Shown: piece after piece, positions 38,038-51,300 of the stretch
Layout of the letters: every line of letters begins with the position of its first letter
How positions within the stretch are numbered: the stretch's first letter is position 1
From: Salminus brasiliensis
Lineage: Eukaryota; Chordata; Actinopteri; Characiformes; Bryconidae
Direction of reading: 5' to 3'
Assembly: GCF_030463535.1 (NCBI RefSeq)
Contig: NC_132888.1
Coordinates: 7,476,081-7,540,080 of the forward strand
DNA: 64,000 nucleotides
The notes under the pieces: generated by a model
The model's database searches: none
What the model was told of the DNA's origin: nothing
What the model saw: the letters and a program-made list of their open reading frames with translations, nothing else
Made by a program: the position numbers and the translations under genes

Positions 38038-38366
38038 AGTAGAGCTGGGCAATATGATGATATTTTATCGTATCATGATGAATGTTTTTGTGATAAGCTT
38101 TTCTAAGTATATGGAGGAGACTGTTAGCGAGCGCTTAATAAACACTGATCAGCTGCAGGTTTCATTACTAGCAGTGTAATCAGAGGTTGTATAAAACAAT
38201 AAATCTCTATTCAGTACAGGAGAGGATCTGAATAGTAGTTTATAAGAAACTGTAGCTACTGATGTATTTAGTCTGTGATTACATGTATTTTGATAAATAT
38301 CGTGCATCACAAAAAACATCTTTAAATATCGTGATATAGTATTTTTACCATATCGCCCAGCCCTAA
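38038..38366. mobile_element. Hairpin MITE, complete copy
   Basis: Begins GTAGAGCTGGGCAATATGAT and ends ACCATATCGCCCAGCCCTA, which are inverted. The interior phrase ATAAACACTGATCAGCTGCA recurs at 21947-21965 and 39799-39818, so partial copies lie at about 21890-22179, 38370-38530 and 39780-40035. Confidence 0.7.
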
Positions 38367-40191
38367 TTTAAAACGCTGTATTCAGTACAGGAGACTCTGA
38401 ATGGTAGTTTTTAAGAATCTGCTACTACTGATGTATTTAGTCCATGATTACATGTATTGTGATAAATATCATGAAAAATGTCTTTAAATATTGTGATAGT
38501 ATTTTTTTTTTACCATATTTCCAAGCCAGGAAATGGACAGCTCAACCTCCTCTGGTTAAAACTTCTTATTAGTGACTGATAAAACTGTACAGAATCATTG
38601 TAACACCACGCAGGTGTACAGGTGTACCTATATAATCACTGATATGCTTAGAAGTAGTAACAGTAATTAAACATCTGAGGGTTGGTTTACTCTAAACGCC
38701 TGCCTTGTTTTATCTAGCAACTTCCACCCAGTATCACCTATTTGGTAGACCCATAATATTTGGCTTTGATTCCCTGTGAATCACTGCAGCTGAACTAATC
38801 GACATGCATCACATTTCAGCAGTCCTGACTACAGCTCAAAACACGAGAGTAAGGGCTGCACTGATCCCACTTTTCTGTTCCAAAACCAATACCGATACAT
38901 AAAGTTTGCACATCAGGCGATCCCCGATATCCGATACCACTGAATTAATAATACCTCAGCATGTGGGAGAGACTTAGGGCAGCAGGATAAACCCTTATGA
39001 AGCCTAGAATACCACCGATGCAGGAATCGGGTTCAGCGAATGGAACGGTCCTGTGGATTGGCCTAACTACCCGATACCCCATCCAGCTAATTTTGGCATA
39101 CTTTTAACTGCCAAGTCAAACCATACTGTTACCGTCATGCAAAAACCTTGTGTTTCCAAAACTCCAGACTTTCAATGGAAGTCATTTTGGAGAATTTCTA
39201 TTGGCCCATTCGTCAGAGTTTTGACAGAACAGAAAGAACAGCTACCAGATTCACACTTTTAAAGTTAAAACCAGCAAAAATAGAGAAGTTCTGCAGCACA
39301 GCATCGATATACACGTTTAACACGCTTTTGTTGGAGTAAATGTTTCTTCTGTGCAGAGAAGGTGGCTTTCTACTAGATTTACCAGAGGATTTGGAATTGA
39401 CTGCATAAAGAGTGTTAGTGAGGTCAGGAGGCTGGATGCTGACCACCCCACCTCACCTCCAACTCCTCAAATCATCCCAGAAGTACTGGATGAGGCACCA
39501 ACCATCATTTCAGAGAGCACAGCTCTTCCACTGCTCCACAGCTCAATGCTGGGGGGCTTTACACCCCTCTAGCCCACACCAGGCATTAGGCAGCATGGTG
39601 CCAACAGGTTCAGGTTGATCTTCTGAGTCCAAAATCCAATCCAACCATATGACGATATTTTGCACTAATGGGAATCTTATACACTTTCCTGAGCATATTG
39701 AGGACATCCTCAATCGGTCTGAACACTGACTGGATCTGAAAACTGGTGAAAACTGAGTTATAATATCTTATAGTAGGATCGGGGATATTGTTAGTGCTTA
39801 ATAAACACTGATCAGCTGCATATTTCATTGCAAACAGTGTAATCAGACTTGTTGAATTGGACTAAGTTCAGCAGATGTTGAATAAAAAAATAATTTAAAA
39901 AAAGCCAAAACAATAATAAAATAAAATCACTGTATTCCGTACAGGACAGTATCTGAGTAGTAGTTTAGTGATGTATTTAGGCTGAGGGTACGTGTATTGT
40001 GATAAATACTGTGTAATAGCCATACCGCCATACCCTAGTCAATCCTGGCAGCTTTGCATATGAACATCCAATAGTCCAACACATAGCTACTCTTGATACA
40101 AAAACTCTTAACCCAGAAATGTTCAGAAAGGTGCTCAAGCAAGCGTAGATAAACAGACCAAAGCAAATTTGACATTTTAAATATAGACAGT

Positions 40192-42612
40192 AAACCACGC
40201 AGCCAACGCGCCAGCCTGAACCCCAAACCCAGCAGCCAACGCGCCAGCCTGAACCCCAAACCCAGCAGCAAACGCGCCAGCCTGAACCCCAAACCACGCA
40301 GCCAGCGCTCCAGCCTGAACCCAGCAGCCAACGCTCCAGCCTGAACCCCAAACCACGCAGCCAGCGCTCCAGCCTGAACCCAGCAGCCAACGCTCCAGCC
40401 TGAACCCCAAACCCCACAGTCAAAACCCCCAAAGCCCTGCAGCCAGCGCACCCAGTCCCGACCCTCACAGCCCTGCAGCCAGCGCACCCAGTCCCGACCC
40501 CAAAGCCCTGCAGCCAGCGCACCCAAATACACCCTCACAGCCCTGCAGCCAGAGCACCCAGTCCCAACCCTCACAGCCCTGCAGCCAGCGCACCCAGTCC
40601 CGACCCTCACAGCCCTGCAGCCAGAGCACCCAGTCCCGACCCTCACAGCCCTGCAGCCAGCGCACCCAGTCCCGACCCTCACAGCCCTGCAGCCAGAGCA
40701 CCCAGTCCCGACCCTCACAGCCCTGCAGCCAGCGCACCCAGTCCCGACCCCAAAGCCCTGCAGCCAGAGCACCCAGTCCCGACCCCCAAAGCCCTGCAGC
40801 CAGCGCACCCAGTCCCAACCCTCACAGCCCTGGAGCCAGAGCACCCAAATACACCCCCAAAGCCCTGCAGCCAGCGCACCCAGTCCCAACCCTCACAGCC
40901 CTGGAGCCAGAGCACCCAGACACGACCCTCACAGCCCTGCAACCAGCGCACCCAGTCCCGACCCCAAAGCCCTGCAGCCAGCGCACCCAGTCCCGACCCC
41001 AAAGCCCTGCAGCCAGCGCACCCAAATACACCCCCAAAGCCCTGCAGCCAGCGCACCCAGTCCCGACCCTCACAGCCCTGCAGCCAGAGCACCCAGTCCC
41101 GACCCTCACAGCCCTGCAGCCAGAGCACCCAGACACGACCCCCAAAGCCCTGCAGCCAGCGCACCCAGACACGACCCCCAAAGCCCTGCAGCCAGAGCAC
41201 CCAGTCCCGACCCCAAAGCCCTGCAGCCAGCGCACCCAGTCCCAACCCTCACAGCCCTGCAGCCAGCGCACCCAGACACGACCCTCACAGCCCTGCAGCC
41301 AGCGCACCCAGTCCCGACCCTCACAGCCCTGCAGCCAGCGCACCCAGTCCCGACCCCAAAGCCCTGCAGCCAGCGCACCCAGTCCCGACCCCAAAGCCCT
41401 GCAGCCAGCGCACCCAAATACACCCCCAAAGCCCTGCAGCCAGCGCACCCAGTCCCGACCCTCACAGCCCTGCAGCCAGAGCACCCAGTCCCGACCCTCA
41501 CAGCCCTGCAGCCAGAGCACCCAGACACGACCCCCAAAGCCCTGCAGCCAGCGCACCCAGACACGACCCCCAAAGCCCTGCAGCCAGAGCACCCAGTCCC
41601 GACCCCAAAGCCCTGCAGCCAGCGCACCCAGTCCCAACCCTCACAGCCCTGCAGCCAGCGCACCCAGACACGACCCTCACAGCCCTGCAGCCAGCGCACC
41701 CAGTCCCGACCCTCACAGCCCTGCAGCCAGCGCACCCAAATACACCCCCAAAGCCCTGCAGCCAGCGCACCCAGTCCCGACCCCCAAAGCCCTGCAGCCA
41801 GCGCACCCAGTCCCGACCCCCAAAGCCCTGCAGCCAGCGCACCCAGTCCCAACCCCAAAGCCCTGCAGCCAGAGCACCCAGACACGACCCCCAAAGCCCT
41901 GCAGCCAGCGCACCCAGTCCCGACCCCAAAGCCCTGCAGCCAGCGCACCCAGTCCCGACCCCAAAGCCCTGCAGCCAGCGCACCCAGTCCCGACCCTCAC
42001 AGCCCTGCAGCCAGCGCACCCAGTCCCGACCCTCACAGCCCTGCAGCCAGCGCACCCAGACACGACCCCCACAGCCCTGCAGCCAGCGCACCCAGACACG
42101 ACCCCCACAGCCCTGCAGCCAGCGCACCCAGTCCCGACCCCCAAAGCCCTGCAGCCAGAGCACCCAGTCCCAACCCCAAAGCCCTGCAGCCAGAGCACCC
42201 AGTCCCGACCCCCAAAGCCCTGCAGCCAGCGCACCCAAATACACCCCCAAAGCCCTGCAGCCAGCGCACCCAGTCCCAACCCCAAAGCCCTGCAGCCAGC
42301 GCACCCAGTCCCAACCCCAAAGCCCTGCAGCCAGCGCACCCAGACACGACCCCCACAGCCCTGCAGCCAGCGCACCCAGTCCCGACCCCCACAGCCCTGC
42401 AGCCAGCGCACCCAGTCCCGACCCCAAAGCCCTGCAGCCAGCGCACCCAGTCCCGACCCTCACAGCCCTGCAGCCAGCGCCGACCCCCAAAGCCCTGCAG
42501 CCAGCGCACCCAGTCCCAACCCCAAAGCCCTGCAGCCAGCGCACCCAGTCCCGACCCCCAAAGCCCTGCAGCCAGCGCACCCAGTCCCGACCCCCACACC
42601 CCCACAGCCCTC
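40192..42612. repeat. GC-rich 35/36-bp minisatellite in pds5b intron 1
   Basis: About 2.4 kb, roughly 65-70 units. The core unit has AGCCCTGCAGCCAGCGCACC plus one of two linkers (CAGTCCCGACCCTCAC or CAGTCCCGACCCCAA) and variants such as CAAATACACC, CAGACACGAC and AGAGCACC. The first 220 bp (40192-40410) is a diverged sub-family, AACGCGCCAGCCTGAACCCC. Each unit has a CTGCAG and one or more CpGs. Minus-strand reading frames stay open over long stretches because most units lack stops. This explains the long apparent proteins (up to 360 codons), which have no gene features. Confidence 0.97.
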
Positions 42613-42739
42613 AGGGGGAGTACGCTAGCTAGCTCTCTAAATATGGGGGCTAAATGACAGCTAGCTCGCTGGCTAACCTCCCCCCCCATCCAGCTACTGA
42701 GCGTTTAGCTAGCTATGCTAGCATCGAGCTAACACCCTT

Positions 42740-43520
42740 CAGCCAGCTCTGGAGCGAGACAGCCGCCCACGAGGGAGTCAAACAGCCCGCAGATATGATG
42801 AGAGAGAGGGGGGTGAACATACAGCCGTTTAGGTCCGATCTTCAGATCTTCTTTCGGAGGTTTCTGTTGGGTGTTAGCTAAGCTAAGCTAAGCTAAGCTA
42901 AGCTAGCTGTGAAGCTACGGCGCTAATGCTAGCTAGCTAGCTTCGTTAGCTAAGTGCTACCAGGCTCCGCTCAACCCAAACAAACCAACCGCCGCCAGAA
43001 GGACCGGCCGACAGCGCCCGACTGAATGAAGATCAGACCGCAATCAGACCCGGCGCGGAAACACGGAGGCCTCTCGGATCAGCCTGCCTAGCGGGGCTGT
43101 GTTTGCAGCCCAGCCCGAGCAGCGGAGCAGCGGAGCAGCGGAGCAGCGCGTCCCCCCGCACGCCGCTCAGACAGGCAGGGCAGACCCACAGGCGGAGGGA
43201 GAGTGGACAGCATCCCTGTTGGCCAGCTCCGCGCTCAAATATCCCAGCAAAGCGACCCGCGAAGGGGTCTCCTGCATGCCGGACACCCTCCTCGATTAAC
43301 CCCGATACCTCCGTATCGACGCGCGCCGCTGGATTTTAGTGGAAATCTACCTTATTTGAGGAGCTGCAGCCAATCGCTTCTCCCACCAACTCCGATCCTC
43401 CTTTCGGCTTCAAAATGGCGCCAATTTGTCCGCTGGATGCACCAATCCAGCGGCCCCTTCACTTTCCTCACCGCGGTGCAACAGCGCCACCTGCAGAGCG
43501 CGGGGAGCACAGCCGCGCAC
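42740..43520 (-). promoter_or_regulatory. pds5b: CpG-rich pds5b promoter and noncoding first exon region
   Basis: CpG-dense stretch between two minisatellites and upstream of the pds5b start exon. It contains CAAAATGGCGCCAATTTG (43411-43428), which combines a YY1-like CAAAATGGC with an E2F-like TTGGCGCC (minus strand), and CCAAT motifs at 43369 and 43442. Possible first-exon donors on the minus strand are GCGGTGAGG (near 43466) and AAGGTAGAT (near 43346). The transcription start cannot be fixed from sequence. A short GCTAA pentamer run lies at 42877-42904. Confidence 0.6.
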
Positions 43521-46500
43521 ACCCTCCAGCAGACTGACAGCAGACTAGACCCTCCAGCAGACTAAACCCTCCAGCAGACTGACAGCAGACTAGACCCTCC
43601 AGCAGACTAAACCCTCCAGCAGACTGACTGCAGACTAAACCCTCCAGCAGACTGACAGCAGACTAGACCCTCCAGCAGACTGACTGCAGACTAGACCCTC
43701 CAGCAGACTGACAGCAGACTAAACCCTCCAGCAGACTAAACCCTCCAGCAGACTGACAGCAGACTAAACCCTCCAGCAGACTAAACCCTCCAGCGGGCTG
43801 ACTGCAGACTAGACCCTCCAGCAGACTGACAGCAGACTAGACCCTCCAGCAGACTGACAGCAGACTACACCCTCCAGCAGACTAAACCCTCTAGCAGACT
43901 GACAGCAGACTAGACCCTCCAGCAGACTGACAGCAGACTAAACCCTCCAGCAGACTGACAGCAGACTAAACCCTCCAGCAGACTAAACCCTCCAGCAGAC
44001 TGACAGCAGACTAGACCCTCCAGCAGACTAAACCCTCCAGCGGGCTGACTGCAGACTAGACCCTCCAGCAGACTGACAGCAGACTAGACCCTCCAGCAGA
44101 CTGACAGCAGACTAGACCCTCCAGCAGACTAAACCCTCTAGCAGACTGACAGCAGACTAGACCCTCCAGCAGACTGACAGCAGACTAAACCCTCCAGCAG
44201 ACTAAACCCTCCAGCAGACTGACAGCAGACTAGACCCTCCAGCAGACTGACAGCAGACTAAACCCTCCAGCAGACTAAACCCTCCAGCAGACTGACAGCA
44301 GACTAGACCCTCCAGCAGACTGACAGCAGACTAGACCCTCCAGCAGACTAAACCCTCTAGCAGACTGACAGTAGACTAAACCCTCCAGCAGACTGACAGC
44401 AGACTAGACCCTCCAGCAGACTGACAGTAGACTAAACCCTCCAGCAGACTAAACCCTCCAGCAGACTGACAGCAGACTAGACCCTCCAGCAGACTAAACC
44501 CTCCAGCGGGCTGACTGCAGACTAGACCCTCCAGCAGACTGACAGCAGACTAGACCCTCCAGCAGACTGACAGCAGACTAGACCCTCCAGCAGACTAAAC
44601 CCTCCAGCGGGCTGACTGCAGACTAGACCCTCCAACAGACTGACAGCAGACTAGACCCTCCAGCAGACTAAACCCTCCAGCGGGCTGACTGCAGACTAGA
44701 CCCTCCAGCAGACTGACAGCAGACTAGACCCTCCAGCAGACTGACAGCAGACTAAACCCTCCAGCAGACTGACAGCAGACTAGACCCTCCAGCAGACTAA
44801 ACCCTCCAGCAGACTGACAGAAGACTAAACCCTCCAGCAGACTGACAGCAGACTAAACCCTCCAGCAGACTGACAGTAGACTAAACCCTCCAGCAGACTA
44901 AACCCTCCAGCAGACTAGACCCTCCAGCAGACTAGACCCTCCAGCAGACTAACAGCAGACTAAACCCTCCAGCAGACTAGACCCTCCAGAAGACTGACAG
45001 CACACTAGACCCTCCAGCAGACTGACAGAAGACTAAACCCTCTAGCAGACTGACAGTAGACTAAACCCTCCAGCAGACTGACAGTAGACTAAATCCTCCA
45101 GCAGACTAAACCCTCCAGCAGACTAGACCCTCCAACAGACTAGACCCTCCAACAGACTGACAGCAGACTAGACCCTCCAGCAGACTAAACCCTCCAGCGG
45201 GCTGACTGCAGACTAAACCTCCTAGCAGACTGACAGTAGACTAAACCCTCCAGCAGACTGACAGCAGACTAAACCCTCCAGCAGACTGACAGCAGACTAA
45301 ACCCTCCAGCAGACTAAACCCTCCAGCAGACTAGACCCTCCAGCAGACTAGACCTTCCAGCAGACTAAACCCTCCAGCAGACTGACAGCAGACTAAACCC
45401 TCCAGCAGACTAAACCCTCCAGCAGACTAAACCTTCCAGCAGACTAAACCCTCCAGCAGACTGACAGCAGACTAAACCCTCCAGCAGACTAGACCCTCCA
45501 GCAGACTGACAGCAGACTAAACCCTCCAGCAGACTAAACCCTCCAGTAGACTGAAAGCAGACTAAACCCTCCAGCAGACTGACAGCAGACTAAACCCTCC
45601 AGCAGACTAAACCCTCCAGCAGACTGAACCCTCTAGCAGACTGAGAGACTAAACCCTCCAGCAAACTGAACCCTCCAGCGGACTGACTGCAGACTAAACA
45701 CCCTAGCAGACTGACAGCAGACTAAACCCTCCAGAAGACTGACAGCAGACTGAACCCTCCAGTAGACTAAACCCTCCAGCAGACCAAACCCTCCAGTAGA
45801 CTAAACCCTCCAGCAGACTAAACCCTCCAGCAGACTGACAGCAGACTAAACCCTCCAGCAGACTGACAGCAGACTAAACCCTCCAGCAGACTAAACCCTC
45901 CAACAGACTGACAGCAGACTGAACCCTCCAGCAGACTAGACCCTCCAGCAGACTGACAGCAGACTAAACCCTCCAGCAGACTAGACCTTCCAGCAGACTA
46001 AACCCTCCAGAAGACTGACAGCAGACTGAACCCTCCAGTAGACTAAACCCTCCAGCAGACTGACAGCAGACTAAACCCTCCAGCAGACTAGACCCTCCAG
46101 CAGACTGACAGCAGACTAAACCCTCTAGCAGACTGACAGCAGACTAAACCCTCCAGTAGACTAAACCCTCCAGCAGACTAAACCCTCCAACAGACTGACT
46201 GCAGACTAAACACTCTAGCAGACTGACAGCAGACTGAACCCTCTAGCAGACTGAGAGACTAAACCCTCCAGCAGACTGAACCCTCCAGCAGACTGACTGC
46301 AGACTAAACACCCTAGCAGACTGACAGCAGACTAAACCCTCCAGAAGACTGACAGCAGACTAAACCCTCCAGCAGACTGACAGCAGACTAGACTCTCCAG
46401 CAGACTGACAGCAGACTAAACCCTCCAGTAGACTAAACCCTCCAGCAGACTAAACCCTCCAGCAGACTAAACCCTCCAACAGACTGACAGCAGACCAAAC

Positions 46501-47686
46501 CCTCCAGTAGACTAAACCCTCCAGCAGACTAAACCCTCCAGCAGACTGACAGCAGACTAAACCCTCCAGCAGACTGACAGCAGACTAAACCCTCCAGCAG
46601 ACTAAACCCTCCAACAGACTGACAGCAGACTGAACCCTCCAGCAGACTAGACCTTCCAGCAGACTAAACCCTCCAGAAGACTGACAGCAGACTGAACCCT
46701 CCAGTAGACTAAACCCTCCAGCAGACTGACAGCAGACTAAACCCTCCAGCAGACTAGACCCTCCAGCAGACTGACAGCAGACTAAACCCTCTAGCAGACT
46801 GACAGCAGACTAAACCCTCCAGTAGACTAAACCCTCCAGCAGACTAAACCCTCCAGCAGACTGACAGCAGACCAAACCCTCCAGCAGACTGACAGCAGAC
46901 TAAACCCTCTAGCAGACTGACAGCAGACTAGACCCTCCAGCAGACTGAACCCTCCAGCAGACTGACAGTAGACTAAACCCTCCAGCAGACTGACAGCACA
47001 CTAGACCCTCCAGCAGACTGACAGCAGACTAGACCCTCCAGCAGACTGACAGCAGACTAGACCCTCCAGCAGACTAAACCCTCCAGCAGACTGACAGCAG
47101 ACTAAACCCTCCAGCAGACTGAACCCTCCAGCGGACTGACTGCAGACTAAACCTCCTAGCAGACTGACAGAAGACTAAACCCTCCAGCAGACTAAACCCT
47201 CCAGAAGACTGACAGCAGACTGAACCCTCCAGCAGACTAAACCCTCCAGCAGACTGACAGCAGACTAAACCCTCCAGCAGACTGGACCCTCCAGCAGACT
47301 GACAGCAGACTAGACCCTCCAGCAGACTGACAGCAGACTGAACCCTCCAGCAGACTAAACCCTCCAGCAGACTGACAGCAGACTAGACCCTCCAGCAGAC
47401 TGACAGCAGACTAAACCCTCTAGCAGACTGACAGCAGACTAAACCCTCCAGTAGACTAAACCCTCCAGCAGACTAAACCCTCCAACAGACTGACAGCAGA
47501 CCAAACCCTCCAGCAGACTGACAGCAGACTAGACCCTCCAGCAGACTGACAGCAGACTAAACCCTCTAGCAGACTGACAGCAGACTAGACCCTCCAGCAG
47601 ACTGACAGCAGACTAAACCCTCCAGTAGACTGAACCCTCCAGCAGACTAAACCCTCCAGCAGACTGACAGCAGACTAAACCCTCCA
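43521..47686. repeat. 17/28-bp modular minisatellite upstream of the pds5b promoter
   Basis: About 4.17 kb made of two modules in irregular order: a short one, CCTCCAGCAGACTAAAC (17 bp), and a long one with an extra TGACAGCAGAC (28 bp). Point variants include ACTAGACC, CCTCTAGC, CCAACAGAC, GCGGGCTGACTGCAG and CAGTAGAC. Blocks of variants recur in the same order, a sign of local unequal exchange. It begins at the edge of the CpG-rich region. Confidence 0.97.
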
Positions 47687-48387
47687 CTAAACTTCACTCT
47701 TAGGCATGTTTAATTGCAGGTATTCAATCTACAAAGTGCTTCTATTAAAACACAATTACTGATAATATACTTTTTAAATTGTTGGCTGTTTAGACATTTT
47801 CATAGTTCTGGACTGTATCAGTAAAAACCCGGTAACTCCACCAGTAACCCCTATCTGAATAATGAGCGCAGCTGCTGAGTGGATGGATCATGCAGGTATA
47901 GTGAATACAGGCCGACCCATCGACAGAGACACTCGCTCAGAACAGAGAGACAGAACAGAGTGTACCAGACATCCAGCACCTGTAAACGGCTTTAACCTGA
48001 TGGAGGGATTTGGCTGAAATTTCACATGATTGTGCATCATTTTCCTTCCCACACCGGAGTGCTGAAACTTCCACGATTCCCAACACCAGTGTAAAGGGGT
48101 TCAGTGTATGAATACCAGCTCTTTTACTAATATTTAGGTCATTAATTACTTAATAACAGTTTTCTTAATTAGTCAGTGAAAAGACAGTGGACAGGAGGGC
48201 ACAATTACAAAGCTTTATGTACACAGAGTCCGAAAATAGAGATCTGTATTGAGCACAATTCAACATTTCATATGAATTTCTTTTAAAAAATTAAACACAA
48301 TATATACAGATGTTTAAAAACACAAATATTTGACGTTAGTAAAAAATGAAAAAATATCTAAATACATAAAAAAAATTGTTGAAAGAG
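47687..48387 (-). other. n4bp2l2: Spacer and n4bp2l2 3'UTR
   Basis: Unique, AT-rich sequence between the minisatellite and the n4bp2l2 stop codon. The part next to 48388 must be 3'UTR. I see no canonical AATAAA on the minus strand, so the polyadenylation site is not fixed. Confidence 0.5.
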
Positions 48388-51300
48388 TTAAATGTTGTCA
48401 AATCTTCTCTGTCCGTGTGGTCTGGAAAGACGCTCTTTGCTTTTACGGGGCGGCTCACAAGAATTCATCACGACGTCCACGCTGATGGGCAGTTCAAAAC
48501 GATCCAGCATCTTCGCTATAGTCTCCCTAGGGACCCCATGCGTATTCCTCCTGGCGAAGAGAATGAAAGGGTTGACTGATCTTTGAACAGGACACATATA
48601 AGCCCTACACTCTTAACAATGTAAGTGCTTCAAAGGGTTCCTTGAGTGATGCCATAATAGAAGAACCCTCTTTGGTTCCATAAAGAAGACATCTAGAGGT
48701 CCTGGAGATCTACCACCCTGCAGAGTTTAGCTCCACCCTGAATTTAACACACCTGATCCAGATAATGAAGGCCTTCAGGAGCAACTGAACATTAGAGACC
48801 CTCCAGTAGACTAAACCCTCCAGCAGACTGACAGCAGACTAAACCCTCCAGCAGACTGACAGCAGACTAAACCCTCCAGCAGACTGACAGCAGACTAAAC
48901 CCTCCAGTAGACTAAACCCTCCAGCAGACTGACAGCAGACTAAACCCTCCAGCAGACTGACAGCAGACTAAACCCTCCAGCAGACTAAACCCTCCAACAG
49001 ACTGACAGACTAGACCCTCCAGCAGACTAAACCCTCTAGCAGACTGACAGCAGACTAAACCCTCCAGCAGACTGACAGCAGACTAAACCCTCCAGTAGAC
49101 TAAACCCTCTAGCAGACTGACAGCAGACTAAACCCTCCAGCAGACTGACAGCAGACTAAACCCTCCAGCAGACTAAACCCTCCAACAGACTGACAGACTA
49201 GACCCTCCAGCAGACTAAACCCTCCAGCAGACTGACAGACTAAACCCTACAGCAGACTAAACCCTCCAGCAGACTGACAGCAGACTAGACCCTCCAGCAG
49301 ACTAAACCCTCCAGCAGACTAAACCCTCCAGCAGACTGACAGCAGACTAAACCTTCCAGCAGACTAAACCCTCCAGACTAAACCCTCCAGTAGACTGACA
49401 TCTCAACATTAGAGTCAGCTGTGGCCCATTCAGACCACTGGACAATATTTCCCTGAAAGAAAAAGTGCTAAAGTACTAAAATTAGGCTTTGAAGGAAAGT
49501 GGATTGAGGACTCCCCCTACTAATGACTGCATTCAACGAGTTCAACGAGTTCACACACACAGCTTGTCTAGTCCCTGTGAAGGCGCACTGCCAATACAAC
49601 AGGCCTCTCTGGAGCAGACAGACATCAACCTACTGACACCATGCCTAATACCAGGTGTGGGCTAGAGGGGTATAAAGCCCCCCAGCATTGAGCTGTAGAG
49701 CAGTGGAAGAACTGTGTTCTCTGGAATGATGGTTGGTGCTCCATCCAATACTTTTGGGATGAGCTGGGGAGTTGGGGATGAGCTGATCCAGATAATGAAG
49801 GCCTTCAGGAGCAACTGAACATTAGAGTCAGCTGTGTTGGATCTGAACTCTTCAGGGTGGTGATCAGGATGTGATGGCACAAGATAGTAGTGTTATAGAA
49901 GACCTGCCCACGTTACTGTGCTGTAACTTCTACTGTCTGATGCTTTAGTTTAGTGGGGCTGTGTCCCAAACCACACACTACCACACTACTACACAGGGCT
50001 TCCAAACTACTCATTTACACTTAGGGCATTTAGCAGACGCTCTTCTCCAGAGCGACTTACAAAAGTGCTTCACTGAGACCACACTACTCTACACTACACA
50101 TAGTACTCTTAGAAGACAGGGGTCTTCAGTCTGCATATGAAGACAGCCAGCGACTCTGTTCGGACACCTAGGGGAAGTTCGTTTCACCACTTCGGTGCCA
50201 GGACAGAAAAGTCACCATTAGAACTGCATTTATTAGTGTAGACGCCTAACGTTCAATTTTACAGCTTTAATGTGGCTTAATACTGATATCAAGACAAGGT
50301 GATTTAATAGGACAGCTTTTTCCTCCCACTAGTTACTGCATGGGTCACATAGGACCTGCAGGCACACCCGCCTAGTGCAGATCTCTACTTGCAGCCTGTC
50401 ACACCTTTTTTTTTTTTTTTTTTAGCCTAATTTTGGGTTTACTGCATGTGTGTCAGATTGAACACAAAGCAAATCAGGACTAAAATGTAACAATGCTTCA
50501 TTTTCCTGCTTGGTCCGGACCGCAGGAATCGAGCTACAGTATAAACAAATCTAAAGGTTCCTTACCCTTTCAGTTCTTCTTGTCATGGTAGACTTTGCGC
50601 TTGACAGCTTGAACTAATTCAGTGCTTTTAAAGAGGAGTCGGAGTTTAAACTAAAGCAAAGCAACTATTTAGTTGCCTGAGAGTATACACAGAGCAGCCA
50701 ATTCATTAAAACCACCCCTTGTGTCTACGCTCATTGTCCATTACGTCAGCTCCACCTCCCATACAGGAGCACTGTGTAGTTCTATAATTCCAGCCCGTAG
50801 TCCATCTGTTTCTCTGCATACTCTGTTGCATTGATATTGAGCATTGTTCTTTAATGCTCAGGACTCCACAGGACTAACCACCACAGAGCAGGTAGTATTT
50901 GGGTGGTGGGTCATTCTCGTAGTGAAGGTAGATTTTATGTGCTCAAACTCTAAGAGTCCTCTGAGAGGACATGTAAAGGACACCTACTGGGCACATGCAT
51001 ATTACATGCCCAGAAGACCTCCATTAACCCAGTTAGAAAACATTCAGAGACTTCCCTGGGTTACCCCGGACATCTCACACACACACACACACACTTACTT
51101 TTCTAATTCAGCAGGATCACATTTCCATCTGGTGTCAGGCTCAACAAACTCCACTCGGTATCCAAACTCTAAAGCCTGCGATTAAATAAAATAATCAGCA
51201 CATGAAAATGATCATTAACAGCACCATACAGAAATGCACCATGTCCAAATGTTTGTGGACACCCCTTCTAATGAATGCATTCAGCTACTTTAGGTTGCAC

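Noticed and set aside
40035-42689. Several long minus-strand open frames (up to 360 codons) with WLQG/AAGL/CRA-type repeats
   Set aside because: They are translations of the 35/36-bp minisatellite in all three frames. The unit simply lacks stops in most variants. There is no conserved start, splice context or non-repeat domain.
43521-49398. Possible CRISPR-like or integron-like repeat-spacer array
   Set aside because: Modules are contiguous variants of one another with no unique spacers, in a vertebrate gene context. It is a minisatellite.
48799-49400. Satellite CAGAC density as proof of SMAD regulation
   Set aside because: A five-base core is expected by chance and here only reflects the repeat unit; kept only as a remark in the array finding.
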